DNA of 64,000 nucleotides from Evernia prunastri (taxonomy: Eukaryota; Ascomycota; Lecanoromycetes; Lecanorales; Parmeliaceae). Of this stretch, positions 44,265 to 57,299 are shown piece by piece; the first letter of the stretch is position 1; every line of letters begins with the position of its first letter. The notes under the pieces are model-generated. The model did no database searches and was not told the origin of the DNA. It saw only the letters and a program-made list of their open reading frames with translations. The position numbers were made by a program, and so were the translations under genes. The DNA is taken from NCBI GenBank assembly GCA_003184365.1, contig NKYR01000001.1, forward strand, positions 620,001-684,000. The letters run 5' to 3'.

Positions 44265-47200
44265 ATGGACAATAAAGCTCCAGTGAGCTCATTAGCTCTC
44301 TTTAAAGAGACCCGAGCAGATCTTGAGCCCCTGACTTCCGGCTCAGTCATCCAAATACAGATCCCTTCCACCAGCCCTTTTACTGTTCGACCACGGCAGC
44401 AACGCCGGGTTCTGAAGAACACGACCGGTCATAGGGATGAATATTCATATACCAAATGCTGTATTGCAACCACTGGATCCCTGTATTTCGGCAAATCCAA
44501 GCGACACCCACGAAGCTTCCTCTGGCGCGTTCTACAAGAAGGGAGAGTATTGGAGCTACGTTCGATTGATTTGAGCAAAAGCAGCGGCGAGACGAGGGAA
44601 GCCTCGTACATCATACAGCTTTGCTTCCCAGCCGGGCTCAAGCATGGTGGTATAGCCTTGGCGGATTCGGAAGATCAGGATGCCCTCAACGTTTTCGCTC
44701 TGACAAGAGGCAATGAGCTGTATACCTTCACACTTCGCAAGGACTTTTTCTGCCTTGCCACAGCTTCAGAAGAGGAGGTGTCAAGATCGTGCAAGGCATC
44801 TAAGCCGGCGACATTCAGTATCAGCACGCCTCACAGTCTGATCGCCGCCAGTTTTCGACAGCTTATTGTTTCACTAAGTGATGGTCGCATCTTAAGATTG
44901 GCCAGGAACAAAGACGAAGATGGATCGAAATGGCAAGAGGCAACTTATGGTGATGGGCAATGGGCTTCATCTCTGCGAGGACTTGTTCGGTGGCAGGGAA
45001 GCAATACAGTGAAATTTGATGGCACTACGCTGGAGCAGGGCACACCCATTGCTATGGCAAGATCTCCGGATAAGAAGCACGTGTTCGGTGTGTGTTTGAA
45101 TCACACACTACGGATATGGAATTTCAATAAGGCCGCCAGTGTATTTTGTATGGATCTGCTGTGGAAGCATCGTGAGCCGCAGGACATACCGAAGGTGACA
45201 CTAGAACCGAGCAGTCCGAACGTACTCCAACTTTTTAAGATCGATGAGATCATAGATGGATGCGAGTACTATGCTGTCACTTTCTCTCCTCACGATTTTG
45301 GACAGTTCAAATTCTGGGGCATCCGAGATCCAGACTACGGTGCCAAGGGCGTCCGCGACCTCTTCCCAGAGTATTGCTTGAAGCCACCAGATCCCGACCC
45401 TAGTCCCGAAAGCAAAGCTATATGGAAAGTTGCCGATTTCAAGATCACCGGTGGTCAGCATGGAAGGAGTCTCGCGATGTGGATCCTTATGAGGTCGAAC
45501 CGGCAGTACAAACTATACAATCTGAAATTTGATATACAGGACCTTGCAAACGTGTGGCATGATAGCTGGTCAACCACGGCCTCCGAGACTCTGATCGACT
45601 TCGAACTACCACTAATCTCCGACCTCGACCCTGAAGATGCAACTGATAAGTGGCTCGATCACATTTTCTACCCGTGTAGATACCCCGAGACAATCATCGA
45701 GACGGCTCTTGGCATGTATTGCTCGGAGCGCTCGGTCTCATTGCCCAACCCCAAGGCTCCGTTGAGGGAACGGATGAACTCGGCAATCGTAACCCATCGC
45801 GGCAATGTCAATGCTGTATCCGATTTCAGCGCGCACCGTGCAGCCATAAATCAGGAGTGGGTTGTGTTGTGGCAAGACATCCGTGATTTGAACAGATCGA
45901 GATGGGAGGTCCTGTCTCTTGCCTGTGACGAATATGCACAGATGCCCTGGGTTGCTTTCGCTGACGGGTATTCTGCAATACGTAGCTGTGACAAAATCGA
46001 AAATATAGCCCAAAACAGCTCTCCTGAGTTGGCCATATCGAACAATTTGTTACCAATTCCATCTATCGAAGCAGATTCCGCGGCTGAGCCTAGGCTTCCA
46101 GACGAGCTTGCTGTAATCATTGAAGCAGCGACGAGCTTTAGACATACTTTCAGCTACCAGCTTCGGAGCACCTGTGACAGGGTTTTAGCTACCGAGCTTT
46201 GGTTGGACCCTTCATATTCTGTTCCGCTTCGCATCCAATCTTTCTTTGACCATTGCAACTTTAGCGTTGAGATTGGTAGCGCGCCTTTCGACGATTTGCT
46301 CGACGCTCTAGATCGAGTGGGGGGCGTCAACGGTCTGGAAACGGACACTTTTCTTGCCATTCTCGATGAGTTAGCTCACGGTCTTCCAGAACATGCGTCA
46401 GATCTGGTGCACACGAGGTTTGGTCTCAAGCTGTTAATCAATGGCGCTCAAGAAATGATAGACCTGCGTACAAGGTTACTCTTCGATCTGCTGGTTCTCG
46501 TTGTCTTCCTTGATATGGAGATCGATAGGGAAGAGATGCCTATGGAGAACTTCGATGGACCTCGGATCTACGTGGACGTAATCGCGTTGCTCAAACAATA
46601 CCAGATCATGCAATGGCTCGCTAAGAACACCCGTGTGGAGAAGAGCGGCCCATCAGTAAAACCGGCGCTGGCTAACAGCTCAAAGGTTGATTCATCTACT
46701 GACCGCAAATCCAGAATCTCGACGGTACTTGAAAGCCTTTTTGCTCTCGATCTGCCCGCGCAATCGCTTGAGATGCAGTCTCAGAGTGAAGGACTCACCC
46801 AGAGTATTCAAGATCTACTGCTATGGGCTACTGGTGGGCATGATCCAACAGTGACATTCGATGATGTCCCAGTGTACGTCCAGTGCAACCTACTTGCAAA
46901 TAACGACCTTGACTTAGCTTCGGATTTCCTCCGCTTTCAACCCTCAACGGCCTGGGCAACATACATCAAGGGTCGATTATTTCTTCTCAAGGGCGAGTTC
47001 ACAGAAGCGGCCATTTACTTCAAAAGAGCCGCTTTCAAACTATGTAAGCCACCCTTCCCCCCTCGCAAAGCTCATCTCATTCTGACCGGTCGTCCGCAGC
47101 TCGCCCTAGCAACTTCGACTACCACCACGCCTCCCACTCGCTCCTCACCCCCATGGAATCCATCCACTTCGGCCACGGTCTCCCAACCTACTACACCCAC

Positions 47201-47887
47201 CTCCTCAACCTCTTCGACGCCCACTCCTGCCCAACCCAAATGGCGCACTTCGCCCATCTCGCCCTCCAACTCACCCCCGTCTCCCAAACGAAGAACCAAT
47301 CCACTACCATCACCCTCCTGACCTCCCTCTTCCAAGCCGCCCTCCAAACCACTGACTTTCCCACCGCCTACAGCGCGCTGACGCGTCACCCCTCGCCTTC
47401 GACCCTCCTGCCGAATTTCATCCAGGCAATCATGAGCGCGCCCAACGCACTGCCGCAGTTACTGTCCCTACCCTTCCCGGCCACCCTGCACGAACAGATC
47501 GACGTGCTGCTCGTCGAGCAGAAGAAACCCAAGATATTAGCCGCCTGGCGCCTCCACCGCCAGGACTTCCGGGGCGCGGCCGCGGCGCTGCTGCCCCCGC
47601 TGCAGGCCGCGCAGGCGCGGGCGAAGCGGGGCGACGACGGGTTGGAGAACCAGTACCTGACCGTGATCAACCTGCTGGCGTGCGCGGGGGAGGGGAACGG
47701 GTGGGTGTTGAGCGAGGATCCGGTGTGTGGCGGCGGCAAGGGGAAGAGGAGGATTGTGGAGGTGAAGGATGTGAGGGCGAGGTATCAGAAGGAGTTGGAC
47801 CGGAGGAGTGTGATTGAGGGGGGTAGGTTTGGGTTCGTGGGCGGTGGTGGTCGTGGTCGTGGTGGGGATGAGATGGATGTGCTGTGA
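44265..47887 (+). CDS. NUP120: Nucleoporin Nup120 (Nup160 family)
   Basis: This is a Y-complex (Nup84 subcomplex) scaffold nucleoporin of the nuclear pore. Exons 44265..47043 and 47100..47887 give 1188 aa, in the range of Aspergillus relatives and longer than yeast. The N-terminal about 500 residues read as a beta-propeller with repeated hydrophobic strands (GTPIAMARSPDKKHVFGVCL, HTLRIWNFNKAASVF). The rest is alpha-helical solenoid. Exon 2 (RPSNFDYHHASHSLL onward) is strongly GC-rich compared with exon 1. It ends in a Gly/Arg tail (GGGGRGRGGDEMDVL). Phase across the single intron is exact (AAA CTA T | CT CGC). Confidence 0.87.
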
Positions 47888-48047
47888 TGGGGAGGGAATG
47901 GAATGGAATGGAATTGAAAGCGGATGGAGATCCAACTATTCGACCTTTAAAAGAGGGATGGATGGTAGGAAGATGTAGGTAGCAAAAGTCATGCATGGAC
48001 GGGGATTTCCCATCTTCCAAATTCCGACAGGAGAAGGCTCTATCCTA

Positions 48048-48101
48048 TTCCTCTCCCCCTCTCCCCCTCTCCCTCTCCCTCTCCCTCTCCCTCTCCCTCT
48101 C
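48048..48101 (+). repeat. CTCCCT-type microsatellite at the gap edge
   Basis: Uninterrupted CTCCCT/CTCCCC units lead directly into the run of N. C-rich sequence (CCCCCCTTTCCCACCGTTCC) resumes after it, so the true array length is unknown. Confidence 0.9.
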
Positions 48102-48183
48102 NNNNNNNNNNNNNNNNNNNNNNNNNNNNNNNNNNNNNNNNNNNNNNNNNNNNNNNNNNNNNNNNNNNNNNNNNNNNNNNNNN
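48102..48183. other. Assembly gap (82 N)
   Basis: Eighty-two undetermined bases sit inside the C-rich simple repeat. The size may be an estimate. No gene is broken by it in my models. Confidence 0.99.
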
Positions 48184-48795
48184 CCCCCCTTTCCCACCGT
48201 TCCCACCGTTCCCCCTCCGTTTCCCATTCCCCCGCGCAAAAAGCACAAAAAGTCCGTCCAATTCATCCAAGTCATCCAGGCAAAACCCTGCGTGCGCCGG
48301 GCCGACATGTCTGGAATGGAAATGACACTGGGAGTATTTCCCAGCCACCAAATCTAAATTAGACGTGCTATGATTTTGTGCTGCTGCTGCTGATTAATGT
48401 TGATATGGTGATTTTGGACGGGGAGAAAATGGAAAATGGGGAGGGGAGGGGATGGGATGGGATGGACTGGCGCTGAAAGTACGGTGATGTAGTCGCCATG
48501 CATGCATCTACATCTATCTAGCCACGGGAGATGCAGAAAGATGCAATGTACGAAACAGTGTTGGATAATCCATCTTCGTTACTTCGACCGACTGTATTCA
48601 TTCCGCTTCAAAGGCTCCTGTAACGCAGTCCTAGGAAAACAATGGTGGCCGTTTGATAATTCCAAAGATCATGCTTCCCCCGCCCAGCGCCATGCGAACA
48701 TAAAACCCATGATTTCAAAGCAAGAAATGCTATGTACTTCAACCATTGCCTTTCATTACGCCTCTCTTTGGCCCCTTTGGTCCCCATTCCATTCA

Positions 48796-50009
48796 TCAAT
48801 CCTTCTCCAGATCCTTCGGACTCGGATCCCCTATCCCATCCTCCTTGATCGCGAACAGACAGTCACTCTCCGGTAAACACGGACTGTCATAGATCTTGCA
48901 AATTCTCGTCTCCCCTCTTCCCTTCTTGAGACTCAATCGCGTGGTGGACGCATGCGCGATGATGTTCCCTCCAATCGGCTTTTTCGGATCCGGATTGAAC
49001 ATCGCGCTCGGTCCGCCGTCGACCTGGGCGACCACTTGGTTCGTGATGACGACGGCGATGCCGAATTCGTCGGCGAGACGTTGGAGGGTGCGCATAAATT
49101 TCGCGAGGTGGGTCTGCCGGGAGGAGAGTTCGCCACGACCGGAGAAGTCGGTGCGGTAGAGTGAGGTGGCCGAATCGACAATGAGGAGGGAGAAGCGGGT
49201 TTCGCACATCATGTTTGAAGCCTGGTTGAGGAGTTGCAGTTGATGATCTGAATTGTAAGCGCGGGCGTAGGCAACGTTATCCAATACTTCCTCCCCAGAC
49301 AAGCCATATCTGTTCGCCACGGATAAGAGTCGCACTGGTCTGAAGGTCCCTTCAGTGTCAATATACAAACATTTCCCCTCCCCGCCACCCATATCGAAAG
49401 GCAGCTGGCATGTCACGGCCAAAGTATGACATATCTGGGATTTCCCCGTCCGGAACTCGCCGAAGATCTCTGTCACCGACCCGGTCTCAATGCCGCCGGC
49501 AAGCAGGGTGTCGAGCTGTTTGGAGCCAGTGGTAATAGAAATCAGCTCGGAGCGGCGTTGATGCATTTCGGTAGCGGTGGTGAAGCCCATGGGGACCAAT
49601 TTGGAGGCTGTAGGGCGGAGCGGGAGTCAGTATGGTAGCAGGTATAAGAGGGGCGGTGGGTGGACCTTCTGCTAATATCTTGGTGGCTTTCTGTTCTGAG
49701 ATGCCTTTGATTTGCTCCAGCACTCTTCGCGGTCTGTGCCATCTTAGCCGTATTTTATGCTATATCATCTCTTGCGTCGACGTACGTATATGCCACCGAC
49801 TCAACAGTATTGAATCCTCCATCAACTATAAGCTTGATATCTCTGGCCGACAGACCGGCGACACCCTGTCAACTCCTGTCAGCACTGATGCTCGCGATCT
49901 AGGCAATATTTATTCCTACTTCAAGCACTGCTAACGGAGTTGGGGCTCCAGGTCCTCCGCCGCCATCTCCAAATGTCGACTGGTTCTCTTCAGCCTCTCC
50001 GGTACTCAT
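48796..50009 (-). CDS. RAD51: Rad51 recombinase
   Basis: This is the RecA-family strand-exchange protein of homologous recombination. Exons on the minus strand: 49920..50009, 49786..49865, 49666..49733 and 48796..49607, giving 349 aa. The helix-hairpin-helix region (GVAGLSARDIKLIVDGGF, EQIKGISEQKATKIL) is split over the small exons. Walker A GEFRTGKS lies at 129-136, and Walker B is LLIVDS. L2 carries NQVVAQVDGG followed by FNPDPKKPIGGN, the Rad51 rather than Dmc1 form. The N-terminus is shorter than in yeast. The C-terminus is EDGIGDPSPKDLEKD. All intron phases agree. Confidence 0.97.
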
Positions 50010-50669
50010 GACTGCAGGATTGTGAGCCTGAGCTTGTTTGGCGACAGTGTGACAAATTACTTCGTGCTCAATTGTAGCCTGATTTGAGAGATCGTAGTGA
50101 CTCGGGTATCCTGAGAATAATCCTTCTGAAGTGGCGTGGCAAATGGTTGTCCGTGACGTGCAAGCAATAGAAAAGACGCGACTTCAAGATGAGCCTTGGC
50201 ATCGCCAGTTCACGTGATTTGTTGGACATTTCGGCTAATATAAGCAAAAGGCACAGTCAGGGGCTGGAAATTGATCAAGAGAACATTTAGTTGCTCAATT
50301 TCAGTGACCTACATCTGCTACAGCAATGACCAAGCAACTCCCGTGCACATCGTCCACTGCTCCTTTAGTCGTTAAATTTACATTTACACGATTATACAGG
50401 GCCGAATCAACCAAGCAACCAGTCCATCTCTTGCTTGCTAGATGTAGCATCAGGCCACGCGGCAACACCGTCGAGATGGACATTTCGAACGAGGGAAGAC
50501 TTTGAATGCCATTACCAACCTCCAGTTTGTGGTATACCATTGCGCCTTTGGATCAATGCTGTTTAATGCTGGCTTTTGCTCGCGCAAAATGACTCCATTC
50601 TAATCCCAAACGCCATTCGTGAACGCTATCAATGTTGAAGAACGGTATCTCAGTCCTTGGATCGAAACC
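50010..50669. other. RAD51 upstream region
   Basis: This is the promoter of RAD51 and the 3' flank of the next minus-strand gene. A GACGCGA word near 50175 could be a cell-cycle-type element. The small open frame at 50301..50540 has no support. Confidence 0.4.
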
Positions 50670-52216
50670 TTATACATCCTCAATGAAGCTTGAGGCTCGG
50701 CTCCGACGTTGTAGCTTCTTGGGTTTCCGGTTGTAGTCTTCCCTTGCATCCGCAATGTCACTGCTCTGCCGTGGGCTGTCGAGGGTACCCGGGCGAAGGA
50801 TCTCGAATCCTGAATTGACGGTGCGGGCGACCTGGGACCGACGTAGTTGTCGGTTACCATCGAAAGGTCGCAAAGGCTGGGCATGGCCTTGGATGTAGTC
50901 AATGTCGCCGTTACCGATCATTTCAGAATGTTGATCTGCAGGCGGAGCGTCGACCATGACTGGGACGCGGTCCTCTTTTGGCGAGGTCTCAGGGGTCGTA
51001 AACGGGTCGCTGGCTTCATGGGTCGAGCCCTGAGACGAGGCAAGCCTCCTGGAGACAGTGTCTTCCACAGGTGCATAGACCACAGTCATCCCACTTTCCC
51101 GATTGCGCACGTGCAGTCTACCTTGTTCGTCCATGTACGATTCAGTGTTGCTTGCAAGAGGATCAAGCTGGACAGGCTTGTATCTGTCCGGATTGTACGA
51201 GTTGGAGGTACGAATTTTTGCAGGCTGGCGAGACGCAGGTTGAAGATTACCGTTCGACGACCGTTTGGGTTGCACTGGCTGGTTCCAGTCACTATAGTTC
51301 TCGCTGCCGGATGAGTTCTTAGAGTGGCTAGGCCACGTTGAGTCACGATACTCTTCGCCTGATGAGTCGGATCCTAAATGGTATTCAACTTAGCAACATA
51401 TCTTTCCAGACACAGCCCGACATGCTCACCTTCGGCGCCCTTTCCGTTCCTGCCACCAGTCGCTGTATGGCCTTCCAAAGTTGCATATGCTTCCGAATCT
51501 TCCGGGTCTTGTGAGTTGCTGAATCTCAAATGCGAAGAGCGACGAGGCTGATAGGTGGGCCGACCACGACTTTGATGGTCGGAGGTGGGTGGCTTGCTAT
51601 GTTGTCTCTCTGATGAACCCAGTCGATCAAATGGGATAGGGGCCTTCTGTGAGGTGCCAGCTGAGTGAGTCACACCAGGGTGATCGTGGACTGGCTGTGG
51701 GATCTCGATGCGTGACATTTCCGAGGTTGAAGGTCGTGCTTGAGAGGATAGGCCTTGATGGGCTGGCTGCGGTTTCATCGCGGCAATGTTTGGACTGCCA
51801 GGCATGCTGGTCGGAGTATTCGTTCCTGATATCCAGACCCCATCCACCTCAATGCCACTCTCCAGCGCTCGAACCCCGAAGGGGATCTGTTGTCGCTGGC
51901 TTCGACCTCGCTTGACACTTGTGATGTGCTGCATCTCGCGTCGTGACGCTGCCTTGGTCTCAGCAACGGCTGTATATTTGCGCAATCTCCATTTATTGTA
52001 GGTCAGCTTTAAGAGTCCGATGAAGATGACGAGGAGCTGTGCACGTTAGTCTCGTTTTGTTTCACGATTTTGGATTATGACAGCTTACGATGGAAGCTCC
52101 AAGAACCTGAGGGTTGAGGAGGTCAGTGAAGTGATTTGAGGGTGGCATTGATTCATCGGACTCACGAAGACCATCTTCTCCCATAGTACCCATGACGTGA
52201 AGAATTCTTTTCCCAT
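50670..52216 (-). CDS. Single-pass membrane protein with long hydrophilic tail, function unknown
   Basis: I do not recognise a function, but the layout seems conserved in Pezizomycotina. Exons on the minus strand: 52166..52216, 52089..52106, 51430..52036 and 50670..51373, giving 459 aa. The N-terminus MGKEFFTSWVLWEKMVF leads into one hydrophobic helix (residues about 15-34, spread over three exons). A basic juxtamembrane segment follows (KWRLRKYTAVAETKAASRRE). The block IPFGVRALESGIEVDGVWIS is the best candidate for a conserved core. The rest is Ser/Pro/Arg-rich and probably disordered, ending SSFIEDV. The 18-nt exon 2 encodes VLGASI. No signal peptide cleavage site is evident. Confidence 0.78.
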
Positions 52217-53713
52217 GGTGACGTCGTTGTCCTTGGTTCGCAGGCGACTTTGATCGAGCTTATTGTTTTTGTTGCTAGGGAAGATTAAAGAAAAAGAGGT
52301 GGCATATTAGGTGTTGTAAGTTGAAACGAGTGACTGAAGCAGAGGGGAGAAGTGTGAGTAGAAGACGATGATGGTTTTAGATGAGCCGGAAAACGAATGT
52401 TGATAAGGATTAGGTGACACAAAATGATGAGATGCCGACGTCGGGATTGAGGTTGTGAAAAGGTGGGTAAGTTGGCAAGTCAGGATTGAAGAATGGAATG
52501 ATTATGGCCAGCCATAGATGCCGCGGAGTTGACGAGAAGGTGAAGAGTGAGGAGGAGTGAGGAGTGATTAAATTATTACTGTCAGAGAGGAGTGGAAAAG
52601 AGAGGAAAAGAAGGAAAAATAAGACTTGGGGTTAAGCGCAGGATGCAAGTTTGTGCGTGTCTGAGATCTGATGTACTGATGAGTATTCTATACCGTGCCT
52701 TGCTTGACTGGGCATCCTGTTTGGGCTACTGGGCTACGTAAACATGCATTTCTACCTCTCTTTTTACGCGCTGACATCTCCTTTCTTAGTAGTTGATGCG
52801 ATGCAAGGATCTCATTCTTCACCCAATTATAATGTCACTTGAGAAAGATGAGACTCCTCAAAAGCTAAGGTAGCCAGGAAATTTACCCCACCTATAAGCA
52901 TGCCCGAGCATCTCCTTCAACTGCCTGCAGCATCTCATCCAATCGGGATTCGCAACAATTCGTCGGTCGCATGTAGTAGGGCCTGGGCAAGAAGACCAAT
53001 TTTTTTAATTTTTTTGGGCGCTTCCACCTCTTAGATTTCTTTCTTCCTCGAATGATAGATAAGTGGCCAGTATGAATCTCGAATGCCATGTTTCTGTGTT
53101 TGTTCAACGATACGTTCGATATGAGAAATATGTTAGTAAAATATCAAGTCACCAAGTCATGGCGTTCAGTCAAACTTTGACACATGGGCAATGACGATGT
53201 GCTTTGGAGCGGGATGGCGTGTCGCTCACCCGCTGGCTAGCGTGTAGCTATTTGTAGCAAACGCCAATCCACTGGACGCTGGAGAAAGGAGGAACCTGAT
53301 GCACGATCAGACATTGGCTTTTTGTAACGTAAGATAGGGTAAGCATGAACTACTGTAATCTCCGTAGAGACACTGTAACACTTCAAGTACGAGTTACTTT
53401 GAGGTACGGACCCAGTGAAACCAAATCTCGCAATGGCAGCAACGACTTTTCCAAGAGATAAAATAATGTTGCAGAAAAACGACCTTGCGCCTTCCCGCTT
53501 TGGCCGTAGCTCGCACCCTCGGTACTCTGCATCCCGAGCCCGAGATCCGTTTTGCCGTCATATATACATACATTTACATCTCAGCTCGGATCAAGTCCTC
53601 GGTCCCATGACAAGTAGAAGAGCGACAACATTGATGCTTTGATCGCTAGCATCCGTATATTCTATATCCCCTCTGCCATTGCATCCTTTCAATATACTAA
53701 AAGTCTCATCAAT
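52217..53713. other. Long divergent intergenic region, no gene seen
   Basis: About 1.5 kb lies between the start codons of the membrane protein (minus) and the small unknown protein (plus). The left half is purine-rich on the plus strand (5'-UTR-like for the minus gene). Short frames near 52892..53107 and 53415..53642 lack support. Confidence 0.45.
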
Positions 53714-54660
53714 ATGCCTCCGTTTCGCAACCCATTCAATAAAAAGCCGCCAGGCGTCGTCAATGGCGTACCAACCATCCCGGACGAGAACGTAAGGCCA
53801 TCCTCGGCCGTTCGTGGTGACCAAGCATCCGAGAGGCCAAGCTACACTGGATCTAGAGCTTCGTCGTCGTTGAGCATCAAACCACGGAAAGAGGAGACTG
53901 CGGAGTACAAACTGAGCGGTGTGTGTCCTAAACACTCCATGACCCGCGTCGATGCTAAGCACTGAGCTGACCCGAGACATTTAGTGGTCAACGATAGTGG
54001 TGTCTATCTTCCTGTGAGCAACGACAAAGGACCTTCCGCTACTAACTTGCCACAATGGCGCTGATCAATGCAACAGCCCTCGCCTCCCGAAAAGAAGAGC
54101 TTTTGGCAAAAATCACCCACGTCTACCATGTCCTCCAACCACCGGAGCATGCTCAATGAGAACGAACCTTTCTCCATCTCCCGCGAATCATTCGAATCAT
54201 ACCGCAGATCTTTCGTAAGACAAGCATTGGGCCCACCTGCCTAGAACACCACATCTGATTGTGCCCTCTACAGGACATCTCCGCCCGCTCTCCAGTCTAC
54301 TCACACGAATCCAACGCCACACGGCAAAGCCTAGACTCCACGATGTCCCGTCCGTCGCGTTCCGCAGTCAAATCCGACTCGTTCTCTCGGCCAGAGCCGA
54401 CGACCGAGGACGAGGAAGGCTTCGAGGACGTCGGACTCAATGATGAGGGAAAACAACCACCGAAGAAAAAGAGCATATTCGCGCGCTTTGGTGATAACTC
54501 CGAGACGCCTGTGACGGGGGATGCTCCTCGACCAACTTCGAGTCACAGAGGCTTTCATCTTCCAGGCAGGAAGCGCGGGCAGAGTCTAGGTCAAGGTGCC
54601 GAGCTCAGTAACATCAATCGGCCACCTGCCAATGGAAACGATGACGGGGTCGTCAGATAG
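53714..54660 (+). CDS. Small Ser/Pro-rich conserved fungal protein, function unknown
   Basis: I recognise the type as a conserved ascomycete hypothetical but no function. Exons 53714..53918, 53985..54013, 54077..54214 and 54274..54660 give 252 aa. It starts MPPFRNPFNKKPPGVVNGVP. Exon 2 is 29 nt and encodes VNDSGVYLP, which joins to PSPPEKKSFWQK, a likely short linear motif. The middle is Ser/Arg-rich and the C-terminal third has an acidic patch (TTEDEEGFEDVGL) followed by KKKSIFARFGD. There is no membrane segment or catalytic motif. It is probably disordered and phosphorylated. All four junctions keep phase. Confidence 0.75.
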
Positions 54661-55125
54661 AAGGTTAATCTGGGATATTGGAGAAGGTCCCTACTCTAAT
54701 GAAAGACGACAGTGTTGCTACGCATTGGGTATTGGAGAATTCCGACGAAAGGGCGCGTTCGGTGTTACGGAACGTCTATAATCTGGGGATCCTGTCGCTA
54801 CACGGAAAATTCGGCTGCAAGGCCTCAGGTGGAAGTATCTAACGATTTGCATGATATTATATATGAGGAGCAGGCTCCAATAGTCGGCTTCGGTAGGGCT
54901 AGCTGCCTAATAGGAAAAAAGTGACGATGTCATTTTCCTCTACCGGCTATGAATGTTTTGCCCTTTCGCTCCTAGTAATTTTGGTAAACCTACCAGTCTA
55001 GACTTCAACATTGAGTGGTTGTAGTTGTAGCTGTCGCACATTCAAAAGGCAACTTTTGCCGGTGACGGCCGGGAAAAATATCCCACGCCCACAAATTTTC
55101 CACCTTTCGAACACTATCTTTCGCA
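54661..55125. other. Intergenic region before PUF6
   Basis: This is the 3' flank of the small protein gene and the PUF6 promoter. No gene or strong element is seen. Confidence 0.4.
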
Positions 55126-57299
55126 ATGGCAGCTTCAAAGCGCAAAGAGAACCCAAATTCGAAGCTTCACGCTGGCAGTACGCCGAAAAAGCCGAAGAAG
55201 GAAGACAAGCTAGCGAAAAGCTCGAAACGCATACAAGATTTAGAGACAGCCACGGACTCAGATCCTCTTGTGGAGTCAGACACTACGTCGCAAAGTGGCT
55301 ACGATGACGGTGCCAGCTGGGATTCAGACGAGGAGGAGGAAGAGGGCGAAAGTTGGGAAGGTATCGGGGTTGCAGAGCACAACGATGACGGAGGAGTGAA
55401 GATTGCTGCAGAGGCAACGGGTGCATCGCAGTCATCTAAGAAGGCTACCAATACCAATGGCATCGCATCAGGCATGTCAGACTAGTAATCCGTTGACCGA
55501 TTCCGGCTAACTTCAAAGCAGGGAACACATCTAAAGAAGCACACGCAAAGCAGAAAGTCGAAAAGCAAGAGCGCAAAGCCTCCAAACCGAACGCAGACTC
55601 AATAGCCCGTTCCAAGAAGCTCTGGGAGCGCCTACGGCGGAAGTCCCACGTACCAAGAGAAGAAAGGAAGGTCTTGGTCACAGAGCTGTTCGACATCATC
55701 ACCGGGCGTGTCAAGGACTTCGTTTTCAAGCACGACTCAGTCAGGGTCATTCAAACAGCACTCAAATACGCCAACGTTGATCAGCGGAAGATGATAGCGA
55801 GGGAATTGAAGGGGGAGTATAGGACGTTGGCGGAGAGTAAATATGCAAAATTCTTGATCGGAAAGATGCTGGTGCACGGCGACGAGGAGACTAGGGATCT
55901 GGTCGTGCCGGAGTTTGACGGCCATGTGAGACGGATGATCAAGCATTCGGAAGCTTCGTGGATACTGGATGATATATACCGTGGTATTGCAACGCCCTCA
56001 CAAAAGGCTACGCTTCTACGAGAATGGTATGGCGCCGAATTCGCTCTGTTCAAGTCTAGTGAAGCCGGTCCAGTGTCCGCGGACTTGGAGAAGATACTTC
56101 AAGACCATCCAGAGAAAAGAACGCCTATCATGCGATCTTTGCATGACCTAGTAAATCTGCTTGTGCAGAAGAAGACTACAGGCTTCACGATGCTCCACGA
56201 TGCCATGCTTCAGCAGTTCCTCAACCTGTCGCCCGGAAGCGAAGAAGCCACCGAGTTCATCGAGCTTTTGAAGGGTGACGAAGAGGGCGATTTACTCAAG
56301 AATCTTGCCTTTACCAAGTCCGGCGCTCGCCTCGTGTGCCTCGCTCTCGCATACGGCAACGCGAAAGACCGAAAACAGATGCTGAAGACGTACAAGGACA
56401 CTATGAAGACTCTGGCTTACGACGCTCATGGGCATCAGGTCCTTCTCGCCGTCTATGATGTCGTCGATGATACGGTTCTGGTCTCCAAATCCGTTCTCAC
56501 CGAACTCCTCGGCAAAGAACCACTCTCGGAGAGCCAACAGCAGGAACTACTGCAGGCTGTCGCCCACCTCAATGCACGAGTGACCCTTCTCTACCCCTTT
56601 TGCGGCAAATCGAAGGCGATCTTGCCGAACGAGGACCTCAAAATGCTCGATGAGATCCACAGAATCCGACTCACGACATCGAAGAAGGATCCCGACGTCC
56701 GGCGAAAAGAGCTGGTGGCACCACTCTCACCACCTTTGCTTTCCCTAATAGCCTCAAACGCGAAGGAGTTGGTCTCGACAAGCTTCGGATGCCAATTCAT
56801 CAGCGAAGTCCTTCTAGGCGCCCCCGGCGGACGAGAGCCCGCTCGGACCGCCATTGCCGCCTTGGCCAACGCCGACGACGAGACCAGATCCTTGCTGGAG
56901 TCGCCCGCCGCGGGAAGGATGCTGAAGACCCTCGTGCTGGGCGGCCGCTTCAACCCGACCAATAAGGGCATCGACCAGGCCGATCCGCCGCTGGGCTTCC
57001 ACGACGTCTTCTACCGCGCGATCAAAGCCGACGTGCTGGACTGGGCGACGGGCGCCAACTCCTTCGTCGTGGTCGGACTACTGGAAGCGCCCGGGTTCCC
57101 CCACGTCGCGGAACTGCAGGGACGGTTGGGCGAGGCGGATGGCAAGCGGAAGCTGCTCGAAGCGGCCGCCGGGCCGGGTGGCGAGGGAGGCGGGAAGATG
57201 GAGGGGGAGAAGGTCAAAGGGTTCAAGGTTGAGGAGGCGCGTGCGAAGAGTGGGAATAAGGGGACTCGGCTTTTACTTAGGATGCTTGATGGGAAGTAA
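55126..57299 (+). CDS. PUF6: Puf6/PUM3-family RNA-binding protein
   Basis: This is a nucleolar pumilio-like protein of the Puf6 (human PUM3) family, linked to 60S ribosome assembly and mRNA control. Exons 55126..55471 and 55522..57299 give 707 aa. The N-terminus is Lys-rich then acidic (WDSDEEEEEGESW). The folded part contains PUF-type helical repeats (FVFKHDSVRVIQTALKYAN, SKYAKFLIGKMLVHG, TKSGARLVCLALAYG, DAHGHQVLLAVYDV), then the CPL-type C-terminal region. The only intron that restores frame has a GC donor (GCATGT) with a GGCTAAC branch and a GCAG acceptor. The last about 400 bp are GC-rich. Confidence 0.92.

Larger units (their letters stand above)
47888..48795. other. Convergent intergenic region NUP120/RAD51 with low-complexity DNA
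   Basis: This is the 3' region of two converging genes. It contains GGAATGGAAT repeats (about 47891-47917), a CTCCCT tract interrupted by an assembly gap, and GGGATGGGATGG repeats near 48450. No gene is seen. Confidence 0.5.
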
